A DNA stretch of 64,000 nt. Source: a virus. Under the pieces are notes generated by a model that was not told the origin of the DNA, searched no databases, and saw nothing but the letters and a program-made list of their open reading frames with translations. The translations under genes were made by a program, and so were the position numbers. The stretch is taken from the IMG/VR virus record IMGVR_UViG_3300005532_000007, positions 1 to 64,000 of that record, one strand, 5' to 3'. Shown here piece by piece: positions 8,429-17,055 of this stretch (positions are counted from its first letter, which is position 1; each line of letters begins with the position of its first letter).

Positions 8429-9040
8429 ATGAGTGACGAGCAGGCCACCGGCTCGGAGCAGCAGCCGGCGCAGGAGCAGGGCGACCAGTCGCTGGCGCAG
8501 CCGGTCGCAGACCCGGCCGCGCCACCGTCCGCGACGGAAGCCGAGGCGCAGTCCGCTGAGCCGTCGGTGGAGACCGGCAGCGCGACTGCGGAGGACAACG
8601 AGCAGACACCGGCCGCCGTGCCCGCACCCGAGGCTGAGCCGGAGCCTCCGGCGGCGCCCGAAGCCGCATCCGGCGAGGAGCCGGCCGAGACCAGCGCGAG
8701 CGCGCCCGCCGAGGGTTTCGACCCCGACAAGAACGTCTTCGTCAAGCAGTTCAACCTCGCCTCCGGCGCACCACTACACGAACTGTCCGCCGACGAGATC
8801 ACCGAGCACCCGCAGACCGCGGGCCTGCCGGACGCGGCCGCCCGGGCGGCACTGGACCTGGGCTACAAGCCGACCGGTCCGGCGCAGCTCGTACACGCCG
8901 AGCCCGACGGCGCCAAGAGCGCCCTGTCGTTCGCGGTGCCCGTCGAGCCGCGCCCAGGCCCGACGGCCTCGTTCGCGCCCGAGCCGTTCCAGGAGCGCCC
9001 GCGCGAAGACGGCCCGGAGTCGGCCCCGCCCGGCGAGTAA
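8429..9040 (+). CDS. acidic Ala/Pro/Glu-rich protein, unknown
   Basis: A 203-residue protein. The first 95 residues are low-complexity Glu/Ala/Pro/Gln. The second half is more ordered (FDPDKNVFVKQFNLASG, then helical DEITEHPQTAGLPDAAARAALDLG) and ends in another Pro-rich tail. AGGGAG precedes ATG 8429 by 7 bases, so GTG 8426 is less likely. It lies between capsid-surface and fibre genes. Its flexible ends suggest a structural linker, but nothing in the sequence fixes a function. Confidence 0.6.
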   Translation: MSDEQATGSEQQPAQEQGDQSLAQPVADPAAPPSATEAEAQSAEPSVETGSATAEDNEQTPAAVPAPEAEPEPPAAPEAASGEEPAETSASAPAEGFDPDKNVFVKQFNLASGAPLHELSADEITEHPQTAGLPDAAARAALDLGYKPTGPAQLVHAEPDGAKSALSFAVPVEPRPGPTASFAPEPFQERPREDGPESAPPGE

Positions 9041-9092
9041 CCCGCTCCACCACCGAAATCGGACCGGCGCGCAAGGGAGGTGACGGCCGCTC

Positions 9093-12000
9093 ATGGTGTC
9101 CGTTTCCCTCGGCGCCTCATCCAAGCTGGACAAGTCCGGCGGCACCCTGACCGGGCCGCTGATCCTCGCGCGCGACCCGCAGCTGCCGCTGGAGGCCGCC
9201 ACCCGGCAGTGGGTGCTGGCCAGCGGCGGCGGGATCCCCCCGAGCACGGTCACGACCAAGGGCGACCTGATCGCCGCGACCGGGGCATCTGCGGTCACCC
9301 GGTTCGGGGTCGGCGCAGACGGCCAGGTGCTCACCGCGGCCTCTGGGCAGCCGACCGGACTGCAATGGGCGTCGCTGCCGTCGATCCCCGGCGCCGCCGC
9401 GAGCGTCGTGGCCGAAACCGGATACGGACAGTCCTCCGCGATCGGCGTGCTGACCAGTTACGCGCGCGAAGACCACACCCACGGCTCGCCGTTGCTGGCC
9501 TCCACCGCGCCGGCCACCACGTTGGGGATCGGGCAAGCCGCCGCGACCGGTACCGGCACAGTGCCGGCGCGCTCGGATCATGTCCACCCGCTCGCGGCCG
9601 CCGGCCTACCCGGCGGTTCCGCGGTCGGGGACACGGCCGCGACCGGCGCAGCGACCACGTTCGCCGCCAGCGACCACAGGCACGGACGCGAGAGCTTCGG
9701 CGCGGTCACCGCCCTCACCGCGTTCGGCACCGCGAGCAGCAACGGGATCAGCGCCTCGCCCGCGCGCGCGGACCACGTCCACGGCGCGCCCGCGCTGCCC
9801 GCCGCGAGCACCACCAGCGCGGGGATCGTGCAACTGGACGGCACCGCCACCGATATCGCCGCGCTCGGCGCTCAGGCGGCGGGCAGCGTCGGCAAGGCCG
9901 CGGACGCCGGGCATGTGCATCCGACCACTGGAGTGGTCCTGACCTCCAGCCTTCCGCTGTCGATCGCGCAGGGCGGCAGTGGCCAGACCACGCAGCAGGC
10001 AGCGATCAACGCGCTCACCGGAGCACAGACCGCGGGCCGCTATCTGCGCTCCGACGGCACGAACGCGGCACTGTCCACGATCCAGGCCGGTGATGTCCCG
10101 ACACTGAACCAGAACACCACGGGGACCGCTGCCGGACTGTCTGCGACGCTCGCCATCGGCTCCGGCGGCACGGGCCAGACCTCGCAACAGGCCGCGATCA
10201 ATGCCCTGACGGGCGTGCAGAGCGCCGGGCGCTACCTGAGGTCCGACGGCACGAATGCCGCTCTCGCGTCGATTCAGGCCGCCGATGTTCCGACGCTGAA
10301 TCAGAACACGACCGGAACGGCCGCTGGCCTGTCGGCGACCCTGGCCATCGCGTCCGGGGGAACCGGGCAGACCACGGCCACCGCCGCCGCCAACGCGCTC
10401 ACCAACACGGTATGGGTCAAACCGCCGTCCGGGGACAGCACCGGGGCCACCGACCAGGCGAACATCAACGCCGCGATCGCCGCGCTCCCCGCCGGCGGCG
10501 GCAGGGTGCAGCTGCAGGCCGGTACATACATCGTGCCCGCCCCGGCGTCCGCGTCCAGCGGCTGCATCAACATGAGCGTCAACAACTCCACGCTCGCGGG
10601 CATGGGCATCGGCGTCACCGTCATCCAGCTCGCCGCCGGGTCCACCGGCGTGACCGGGATCGTGCGCACGCCCTCGGGCGTGTCGAACTCGAAGATCACC
10701 TTCCGTGATTTCACGATCGACGGCAACAAGGCCGCGCAGACCGGCAACCCGACGATCATCGGGTTCTTCTGCGGCGTCACCCCCAACAGCGCGCTCACCG
10801 ACACGGACATCACGGTGGTCCGCGTCGAGGCGATGAACTGCGTCGGCTACGGCTTCGACCCGCACGAGCGCACCACGCGCCTGCTCATGATCGGCTGCGT
10901 CTCGCACGACAACGGATCGGACGGGGCGCACGACGGATTCACCCTCGACGCCCAGTACGACAGCACGCTGATCGGGTGCGTCGCCTACAACAACGGCCGC
11001 CACGGGTTCAACCTCGTCACGGCCAGCACCCGTGTGCGGCTGATCGGCTGCGAGTCCTACGGCAACACCGGCGCCGGGTACGTGATGCAGAACGGCGCGA
11101 AATACAACACGCTGACCGGCTGCACCGCCTACAACAACACCCTCGAGGGCGTCCTGATCAACGGAGTGGCGCAGAGCGGACAGCAGGACAACACCCCCGG
11201 CTCCGACAACACCGTCACCGGATGCACCATCGCCGGCAGCGGCACCCACGGCATCCACCTGGTCGGGGCGCTGCGGGCCACCGTCACCAGTAACACGATC
11301 CTGGACTCCTCGCAGACCACCACCAACACCTCCAACCAGATCTACCTGGACGAATCCGGGACCACGTACAGCACGTACTGCACGATCACCGGCAACAACC
11401 TCAACGTGACCGGTGTTGCGGCCACACCGAAATACGGGGTGCTGGAGAAGACCAGCAACGAGGACTTCAACCTCGTCACCAGCAACAAGAGCTACGGCGC
11501 GACGACCGGGCAGATCAGCCTCGCGGGCACCACCAGCAAAGCGATGGCCGCGCACAACGGCACCGTCGGCGAGCACCCGACCAGCTTCGCGTACAGCATG
11601 TTCGGGCCCTCCTACCACGGTCTGAGCGACTGGACCTACGACCCCGTCGGCATCGGGTCCACCACCAGCGCCATCACCAGCGGCACCGTGTATTTCGCCG
11701 CGGTCACCCCGCAAGCATCCGGCACCCTCACCAACATCAACCTGTACCTGGGCACCCAGGGCTCGACGTTGACCGCCGGGCAGTCGCTGGTCGGCCTGTA
11801 CTCCCTCTCCGGCGGGGTCGCCACCCTGCTCTCTTCCAGCGCCGACCAGTCCACGAACTGGTCCACCGCGGGCAACGCCAACAAGATCAGCACCGTCGCG
11901 TTGACCACCCCGCAGGCCGTCACCGCGGGCACCACCTACCTGGTCGGCATCCTGTCGGTGGGCACCACACCCCCGTCGTTCGGGCGCGGCGGCAGCTCCA

Positions 12001-12155
12001 CCGCCTCACCCCCCGACCTCGGCCTGTCCAAGAGCACCCCGCTGCGTTACGCGACGCACGTCACGCTCTCGCAGACCGCGCTGCCCGCGTCCGTGACCCT
12101 GAACACCGACGTCACCGCCACCAGCGCACTGTCCCACTGGATCGGGCTGAGCTGA
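9093..12155 (+). CDS. large fibre/spike protein with beta-helix domain
   Basis: A 1020-residue receptor-binding or surface-fibre protein. The N-terminus has a fibre-type GGTLTGPL segment. Residues about 125-275 carry five DH-x-H type boxes (EDHTHG, SDHVHP, SDHRHG, ADHVHG, AGHVHP), which in trimeric fibres bind metal. Residues 291-420 hold repeated 64-residue units. A right-handed beta-helix of pectate-lyase/polysaccharide-lyase type starts near ANINAAIAALPAGGG (about 455) and runs to about 830. A beta-sandwich-like C-terminus follows. GGGAGGTGA precedes ATG 9093. It may degrade or bind a surface glycan. Its position among head genes leaves open a head-fibre role. Confidence 0.8.
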   Translation: MVSVSLGASSKLDKSGGTLTGPLILARDPQLPLEAATRQWVLASGGGIPPSTVTTKGDLIAATGASAVTRFGVGADGQVLTAASGQPTGLQWASLPSIPGAAASVVAETGYGQSSAIGVLTSYAREDHTHGSPLLASTAPATTLGIGQAAATGTGTVPARSDHVHPLAAAGLPGGSAVGDTAATGAATTFAASDHRHGRESFGAVTALTAFGTASSNGISASPARADHVHGAPALPAASTTSAGIVQLDGTATDIAALGAQAAGSVGKAADAGHVHPTTGVVLTSSLPLSIAQGGSGQTTQQAAINALTGAQTAGRYLRSDGTNAALSTIQAGDVPTLNQNTTGTAAGLSATLAIGSGGTGQTSQQAAINALTGVQSAGRYLRSDGTNAALASIQAADVPTLNQNTTGTAAGLSATLAIASGGTGQTTATAAANALTNTVWVKPPSGDSTGATDQANINAAIAALPAGGGRVQLQAGTYIVPAPASASSGCINMSVNNSTLAGMGIGVTVIQLAAGSTGVTGIVRTPSGVSNSKITFRDFTIDGNKAAQTGNPTIIGFFCGVTPNSALTDTDITVVRVEAMNCVGYGFDPHERTTRLLMIGCVSHDNGSDGAHDGFTLDAQYDSTLIGCVAYNNGRHGFNLVTASTRVRLIGCESYGNTGAGYVMQNGAKYNTLTGCTAYNNTLEGVLINGVAQSGQQDNTPGSDNTVTGCTIAGSGTHGIHLVGALRATVTSNTILDSSQTTTNTSNQIYLDESGTTYSTYCTITGNNLNVTGVAATPKYGVLEKTSNEDFNLVTSNKSYGATTGQISLAGTTSKAMAAHNGTVGEHPTSFAYSMFGPSYHGLSDWTYDPVGIGSTTSAITSGTVYFAAVTPQASGTLTNINLYLGTQGSTLTAGQSLVGLYSLSGGVATLLSSSADQSTNWSTAGNANKISTVALTTPQAVTAGTTYLVGILSVGTTPPSFGRGGSSTASPPDLGLSKSTPLRYATHVTLSQTALPASVTLNTDVTATSALSHWIGLS
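9963..10410 (+). repeat. 192-bp in-frame tandem repeats in the fibre gene
   Basis: Units begin at about 9963 and 10155, with a partial third at 10347, each 192 bases (64 codons). Each starts with a GGSGQT/GGTGQT turn and continues through AAINALTG, GRYLRSDGTNA and LNQNTTGTAAGLSATLA. The protein is nearly identical between units while third codon bases differ, so the repeat is kept at protein level. Confidence 0.85.
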
Positions 12156-14248
12156 TGACCGCGACCGCATACGGATCCGGGGACAAGCTGCCGCTGACCG
12201 GCGGCACCCTCACCGGCACCCTCACCCTGACCGGCAACCCGGCGATGACGGTGGCCGCCGGCGCCGCCACCGGCAAGGTGTGGAGCAGCGACGCATCCGG
12301 CAACGGCACATGGGACTACACCGCCGGACCCTGGATCAACGTCAAAAACAGTGCGTACGGCGCGAAAGTCGACGGCACCACCGACGACACCGCCGCCGTC
12401 CAGGGCGCACTCAACGCCCTGGCCACCTTCGGCGGCGGCACCGTCGTCATCCCCGCCGGAACCTGCGTGCTGACCCCGACCGGCAGCCCCGCGCTCGCCC
12501 TGAGCATCCCGTCGAACACACGCCTGGCCGGCGCGGGCCGCACCGCCACGATCCTGAAGAAAGCCGCCAACGGCACCCTGATCAGCATGTCCGGCCCGAG
12601 TTCAGACCTGACCGGCGCCACGCACTGCCGGTTCTCCAGCCTGGAGAACCTCACCCTGCACGGCAACAGCCTGACCGGGCTGCTGGTACAGGCCTACTAC
12701 GCCGACAACCTGGTCTTCCGGGACGTGCGCTGGCTCAACAACGCGGATGTGTGCCTGGACACCGCGGAGTTCTGGGACAACCGGTTCTACAACTGCCTGT
12801 GGGATTCGTGCGGCAGCGCGAGCGCGAACGCGACCGTGCCGAATGTGTGGCTGCGCTCCTCGGCCGCCGCCTCAGGGTTCGGCTACTCCACCGACGTGCT
12901 CAACCAGGCCTATTTCCAAGGCTGCCGGTTCGAGAACTTCACCACCGGCGCGGTGCGGATCGAACGCGGACCGGGCGGCGGGATCAGCCAGCCCAACGGC
13001 GTCTACTTCGTCGAGTGCAAGTTCGAAACCAGCAGCCTCAACGGCTCCAGCCACCTGTTCGTCGACACCCCATGCCGGGATATCAACCTCAAGGCGTGCT
13101 ACTTCTACAGTGGCGGCTTCCACTCCGGGTACTCCACCGCGCAGGACGTCATCTCCTTCTCCCCCCAGTTCGGGACGCTGGACGACGTCCTGGTCTTCAA
13201 CGCCTCCGCCAGCGCCTGTGTCGCCAACGGCGTCACCGTCAACTCGGCGACCGCGAATCGCAACGTGGTGCTGCGCAACGTGCACGGCTCCTATCCGAGC
13301 GCCGCCCCGACGGGCGCGCACATCAGATTCGGGACGCAGACCGGCGGGATCCTGACCGACAACTGCACCACCGACAACGGTGCGCTCTACAGCGGCACCA
13401 CCCCGAACGCCCCGGCAGCGGGGGTCAGCAACACCCAGACGTTCACCGCGTCGGGCACCTGGACCAAACCGCCGGGCGCGGTCATGGTCACGGTGCTGCT
13501 GGTCGGCGGCGGAGGCGGCGGCGGGTCGGGCGCGGTGGAGGCCTCCGGGACGGTGTCCTCCGGCGGCGCGGGCGGCGGCGGCGGCGGATACAGCATCGTG
13601 ACCCTGCCCGCGAGCCTGCTCAATAGCACCGAGAGCGTCACCGTCGGCACCGGGGGCGCCGGCGGCAGCGCGGTCGGCACGGGCGCGAGCGTCGGCAATG
13701 CGGGCGGCAACGGCAACCCGAGCAGTTTCAAATCCACCAGCTTCGCCGTGGCCGGAGGCGGCGGGGGCGGCGCGGGCGGTTCGACCGGGTCCGCCAGCGG
13801 CGGTTTCTCCGGCGGCGGCAGCAGCAACGGCGCGCCGGGCGCGAACTCCTCCGGCAGCGGCGGCGCGGGCGCGACGAACTTCAACGCGCAGCAGGGCGGC
13901 GCGGGCGGCGGTTCGGGCGCCGGGCTGGCCACCACCCCGGCGAACGCGGCCGGCGGCGCGGGCGCGCAGGTCGCCGCGTCCGCGGGGGTGCTGGGGGGCG
14001 CCGCGGGCGCCTCCGGCGGCGGCGCGGGCGGCGCGGGGCAGAGCGCGGGCGCGAACTACCCGATCGCGGGCACGGGCGGCGGCGGCGGCGGGGCGAGCAC
14101 CACCGGCAACGGCGGCGCCGGAGGCGCGGGCGGCAACTATGGCGGCGCCGGAGGAGGCGGCGGTGGCGCGCTGACCACCCACACGTCCGGCGCGGGCGGC
14201 GCCGGAGCCGGCGGCATCGTCGTCGTCATCACCACGACGGCCACGTAA
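12155..14248 (+). CDS. second spike: pectate-lyase-fold plus Gly-rich C-terminus
   Basis: A 697-residue fibre/spike protein coupled to the first (TGATG overlap at 12153-12157). It opens with GGTLTGTLTL, then a pectate-lyase-superfamily entry (NVKNSAYGAKVDGTTDDTAA, about residues 62-82) and a parallel beta-helix to about residue 420. Next comes a TFTASGTWTKPPGA strand that introduces a C-terminal Gly-rich domain of about 250 residues, with runs of GGGGG broken by Ala/Ser/Asn. Such poly-Gly adhesin tips are receptor-binding domains in other phages. The Gly codons give an extreme GC stretch at 13.5-14.2 kb. Confidence 0.8.
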   Translation: MTATAYGSGDKLPLTGGTLTGTLTLTGNPAMTVAAGAATGKVWSSDASGNGTWDYTAGPWINVKNSAYGAKVDGTTDDTAAVQGALNALATFGGGTVVIPAGTCVLTPTGSPALALSIPSNTRLAGAGRTATILKKAANGTLISMSGPSSDLTGATHCRFSSLENLTLHGNSLTGLLVQAYYADNLVFRDVRWLNNADVCLDTAEFWDNRFYNCLWDSCGSASANATVPNVWLRSSAAASGFGYSTDVLNQAYFQGCRFENFTTGAVRIERGPGGGISQPNGVYFVECKFETSSLNGSSHLFVDTPCRDINLKACYFYSGGFHSGYSTAQDVISFSPQFGTLDDVLVFNASASACVANGVTVNSATANRNVVLRNVHGSYPSAAPTGAHIRFGTQTGGILTDNCTTDNGALYSGTTPNAPAAGVSNTQTFTASGTWTKPPGAVMVTVLLVGGGGGGGSGAVEASGTVSSGGAGGGGGGYSIVTLPASLLNSTESVTVGTGGAGGSAVGTGASVGNAGGNGNPSSFKSTSFAVAGGGGGGAGGSTGSASGGFSGGGSSNGAPGANSSGSGGAGATNFNAQQGGAGGGSGAGLATTPANAAGGAGAQVAASAGVLGGAAGASGGGAGGAGQSAGANYPIAGTGGGGGGASTTGNGGAGGAGGNYGGAGGGGGGALTTHTSGAGGAGAGGIVVVITTTAT

Positions 14249-14261
14249 GGCAGGTGGCGGC

Positions 14262-15020
14262 GTGGACGTGACACAAGGGCAGCCGGGGACCTTCAACAGC
14301 CTGTGGTACGACGACACCGGCACGATGCTGGTGAACCTCGCGAGCATCGCGTTCGCGATCGTGGACCAGGCCGGGGACGTGGTGCTCGCCCCCACCGGCG
14401 CGGGCATCGTGCATGTGGCGACCGGGGTGTACACCTACACCTGGAACGTGCCCGCCGATCAGCCGCCCGGGGACTACGCGGCGATCTGGACCGGCACCGA
14501 CACCGGCGGCGCCCCGGTGCTCTCCGACGAGGACTTCGAGGTTCTCGCCTCGAACCCGAACATCTCCCCGCTCGGCTCGTGGGCGAGCCTCGACGACGTG
14601 GCCACCTACACGGGGATCACCGCGACCACCGCGCATCTCACCCGCGCGCAGGCGATCATCGACATGTTCGCGGGCCGCACCTACGACGCGCAGCCCAGGA
14701 CCGGGACGCGCGACCAGTACTGGCTCAAGCTCGCCGTCTCCTACCAGGCCGCGTGGCTGACCGCGCAACCGGACGCGTTCCAGCGCATCGACCTGGCGGC
14801 GATCACCATGTCGAACCGCGCGGTCGCGCTGAAGGACGACTCGCTGCGCGTCGCGCCGCTGGCCGCCAAAGCCCTCTCGAAAGTCTCCTGGCTGCGCGGC
14901 CGCTCCCTGCACGTCCAAGCCCCGTTCACCGACAGCTTCGGCGGGCTGCTCAACCCCAACGCCGACAGCAGCGCGAACGACCTGGCGTTCCCCTGGTACC
15001 CCGTCAGCGACTACACGTAA
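14262..15020 (+). CDS. head-tail connector with N-terminal Ig-like domain
   Basis: A 252-residue protein. Residues 1-95 form a predicted Ig-like beta domain (VATGVYTYTWNVPADQPPGD). The C-terminal part from about 105 (WASLDDVATYTGIT onward) resembles gp6/gp15-type connector adaptors that sit under the portal. The Ig-like part resembles the N-terminus of the distal tail protein at 21167, suggesting domain sharing within the virion. GTG 14262 follows GGCAGGTGG. It heads the connector-tail operon. Confidence 0.65.
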   Translation: MDVTQGQPGTFNSLWYDDTGTMLVNLASIAFAIVDQAGDVVLAPTGAGIVHVATGVYTYTWNVPADQPPGDYAAIWTGTDTGGAPVLSDEDFEVLASNPNISPLGSWASLDDVATYTGITATTAHLTRAQAIIDMFAGRTYDAQPRTGTRDQYWLKLAVSYQAAWLTAQPDAFQRIDLAAITMSNRAVALKDDSLRVAPLAAKALSKVSWLRGRSLHVQAPFTDSFGGLLNPNADSSANDLAFPWYPVSDYT

Positions 15021-15030
15021 GGAGGCGAAC

Positions 15031-15372
15031 ATGTACGCTCTGGCGACCACCACGGTCAGCATCCTGCGCGGCACCACCACCGACGACGTCGGCGACGAAG
15101 TCGACACCGGCGACGTGTACGCCTCCGGGATCATCGCCGCGCTGATCGAGAAGAACCACACCACGTGGGACCGCGCCACCCAGCAGCGGCGCACCGTGCG
15201 CGTGATCACCTGCACGCTGCCCTCGGGTACGGACGTCACCTCCGAGGACCGGATCCGCGACGAGAAAACCGGCTACGTGTACGCGATCACCGACGTGACG
15301 CAGCCGTACGCCGTCGGGATCGTCCCGGACCTGGACCTGGAGCTCAAGCGCATCACGAGCGTGACCGCATGA
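15031..15372 (+). CDS. head closure protein
   Basis: A 113-residue beta-rich protein (TVSILRGTTTDDVGDEVDTG, then VTSEDRIRDEKTG-YVY) of the size and position of SPP1 gp16/HK97 gp7-type head-closure proteins. These cap the connector and join it to the tail. AAGGAGG lies just before ATG 15031. Its stop overlaps the next ATG. Confidence 0.6.
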   Translation: MYALATTTVSILRGTTTDDVGDEVDTGDVYASGIIAALIEKNHTTWDRATQQRRTVRVITCTLPSGTDVTSEDRIRDEKTGYVYAITDVTQPYAVGIVPDLDLELKRITSVTA

Positions 15373-15704
15373 GCACCGTCGTCGTCTTCGAACCGGACTG
15401 GACGCAGCGCGTCCACGAGCGCACCGACGCGCTGTTTCTCGACCGGCTCGGTCCGGCGATCGTCGCCGACGAACGCCGCTACTGCCCGGTGGACACCGGC
15501 AACCTGCTCGAGCACTGCGAGCCGCCTCGCCTCGGCGGCGACGGCGGCCACGACCTGATCATCGAGAACAGCGCCGACTACGCCCGCTGGGTCGAAGAAG
15601 GCCACTGGACCCCCGCGCAGATCAACGGGCACCCGGCGCACCAGAGCTGGGTGCCGCCGCAGCCGTTCATCCGCCCCGCGGTGTATCAGGAGCGTGCCGG
15701 ATGA
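15369..15704 (+). CDS. HK97 gp10-like neck/tail-completion protein
   Basis: A 111-residue protein with the pattern of the HK97 gp10 family: a helical N-terminus, CPVDTGNLLEHCEPP (about residues 41-55), a strand ENSADYARWVEEG and a PFIRPA ending. These motifs are characteristic. The protein helps join the head to the tail. It overlaps both neighbours by ATGA, so translation is coupled. Confidence 0.8.
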   Translation: MSTVVVFEPDWTQRVHERTDALFLDRLGPAIVADERRYCPVDTGNLLEHCEPPRLGGDGGHDLIIENSADYARWVEEGHWTPAQINGHPAHQSWVPPQPFIRPAVYQERAG

Positions 15705-16171
15705 GCCTGCCGCTGCGCCCGAACACCGAGCTGGTCGTCATGGCGTGGATCGCCTCCATTCCCGGGCTGTCCAGCGACATGGTGGCCACCAGCCTGCCGG
15801 ACCCCTCGGCGTGGAGCGAGGACGGATTCGTGGTGGTCACCGCCGGGGTGGGCACCACCGCGCTGGACGTGCCCGCACGCAACCCGGTCACGCAGATCGA
15901 CGCCTACGCGACCCATCCCACCAGCAACAAACCGCCGTGGGGCCGGGTGGATCTGCTGTGCGATCACATCATCGCCGAGACCCGGCAGCGCGATAGCTCC
16001 GTACGGGACCTGCCGCTCAGCGCCGGAAGCATCACCTACCCGCCGGTGCGCGTCTCCGGGGTCCGCGCGCTGACCGAGCCGCGCCGCGCCTACGGCGACC
16101 CGGCGGACTGGGCGCACAAGGTGTTCGACCTGCAGTTGCTGTGGGTCGAGACGGAGGCGACCTACTCGTGA
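15701..16171 (+). CDS. probable tail terminator
   Basis: A 156-residue protein immediately after the gp10-like gene, where tail terminators (gpU/gp17-type) are usually encoded. Predicted alternation of helix (MAWIASIPGLSSDMVATSL) and strands, ending VFDLQLLWVETEATY, fits the alpha/beta ring subunit that stops tail polymerisation. The assignment is by position and length. Confidence 0.6.
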   Translation: MSLPLRPNTELVVMAWIASIPGLSSDMVATSLPDPSAWSEDGFVVVTAGVGTTALDVPARNPVTQIDAYATHPTSNKPPWGRVDLLCDHIIAETRQRDSSVRDLPLSAGSITYPPVRVSGVRALTEPRRAYGDPADWAHKVFDLQLLWVETEATYS

Positions 16172-16181
16172 GGAGGCTGTG

Positions 16182-16388
16182 GTGGCGATGAAGCAGGGCG
16201 GCAAATCCGCCATCAAGATCAACCCGGCGAACAAGGGCAAGCTGCGCGCCGCCGCCGGGGTGAAGAAGGGCCAGAAGATCCCCGTCGCGAAGCTGCAGAC
16301 GCTGGCCAAGTCCAAGAACAAAACCACGCGGGCCCGCGCCCAGTTCGCGCTCAACGCCCGCAACTTCTCCAACAGGAAGAAAGGCTGA
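16182..16388 (+). CDS. small very basic protein
   Basis: About 68 residues, nearly a quarter of them Lys or Arg, with KINPANKGKLRAAAGVKKG and a C-terminal KTTRARAQFALNARNF. Short basic proteins of this kind recur in phage connector-tail clusters but have no agreed role; nucleic-acid binding is plausible. AGGAGG (16171-16176) favours GTG 16182; ATG 16188 is the alternative. Confidence 0.7.
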   Translation: MAMKQGGKSAIKINPANKGKLRAAAGVKKGQKIPVAKLQTLAKSKNKTTRARAQFALNARNFSNRKKG

Positions 16389-16394
16389 CCGGCC

Positions 16395-16757
16395 ATGACG
16401 CTGCTCACCCCCACCCCGCAGACCCCCACCGCGGCCGGCGGCGTCGGCGGGTACGTGCCCACGTACACCTCGCTCGGCTCCAACACCGGACTGACGTTCA
16501 CCAACGACGGCAAGTCGTGGGTGGAGGTGGTCACCACCGGCACCGCGACCACGGTCACGGAGAAGGTCGGGCGCAAGGTGCAGAACCAGACGGTCACCTC
16601 GCCGACCACGAACGTGGCCGCGACCACGCCGGCGCCGGTGAAGTTCGGGCCCTACCCGTCGGATTTCAACCAGCCCGGCACGCAGACCGTCGAGCTGGAC
16701 TTCTCCTCCTCCGTCGGCGTCAGCGTCGCGCTGTTCCGTCTGCCCGGCGTGTCCTGA
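16395..16757 (+). CDS. small beta-rich structural protein, unknown
   Basis: A 120-residue protein of Thr/Val-rich strands (GLTFTNDGKSWVEVVTTGT; PVKFGPYPSDFNQPGTQTV) ending in an LFRLPGVS tail. It looks like a one-domain beta-sandwich, possibly a decoration or minor tail part. It lies in the connector-tail operon, 6 bases after the basic protein. No family is recognised with confidence. Confidence 0.6.
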   Translation: MTLLTPTPQTPTAAGGVGGYVPTYTSLGSNTGLTFTNDGKSWVEVVTTGTATTVTEKVGRKVQNQTVTSPTTNVAATTPAPVKFGPYPSDFNQPGTQTVELDFSSSVGVSVALFRLPGVS

Positions 16758-16799
16758 CGCCGGGAACTACCGGCCGCGACCGAAAGGAGGTTTCCACTG

Positions 16800-16989
16800 A
16801 TGCCAGCGAAGAAGGGCCACCGCAAGTCTCCAGGCCCGGCTCACAGCAAGGCTCAGTGGCGACAACCGCTGGATGTACGCCACGCATAAGCCGTTCGCGA
16901 AGAAGTGGTCCGAGCAGATCGTGGCCACCCGCGGCAAGAAAACCGGTTACCGCGCGCTACCGGCCCGTAAAGGCGTCCGCAAGCGCTAG
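16800..16989 (+). pseudogene. small basic phage gene with apparent frameshift
   Basis: ATG 16800 has a good AAAGGAGG site 9 bases upstream and encodes MPAKKGHRKSPGPAHSKAQW, but stops at 16889 after 29 codons. The +1 frame continues protein-like from about 16860 (WMYATHKPFAKKWSEQIV to KGVRKR) to a TAG at 16987. Together they make one basic protein of about 60 residues. A 1-base or 7-base insertion within about 16858-16868 explains the break. It could be a real mutation, an assembly error or recoding. Being too short, it is easily missed. Confidence 0.6.
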
Positions 16990-17055
16990 CGCAACCCGCA
17001 CAACCCGCACCATTCCTGTGATCCCCGGTAGACGGGGAACGAACGGAGCACCCCG

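Noticed and set aside
9606-11714. 702-codon minus-strand open frame across the fibre gene
   Set aside because: It is an antisense shadow: Gly/Arg/Val-rich text with no domain, no ribosome site, and exactly opposite the well-supported spike gene.
13500-14230. Repetitive GC-rich DNA that might be a CRISPR array or VNTR
   Set aside because: Repeats are irregular Gly codons inside an open frame, with no uniform repeats and spacers.
12872-14434. 520-codon minus-strand open frame over the Gly-rich spike
   Set aside because: It arises from GGC codon runs; the translation is Ala/Arg low complexity.
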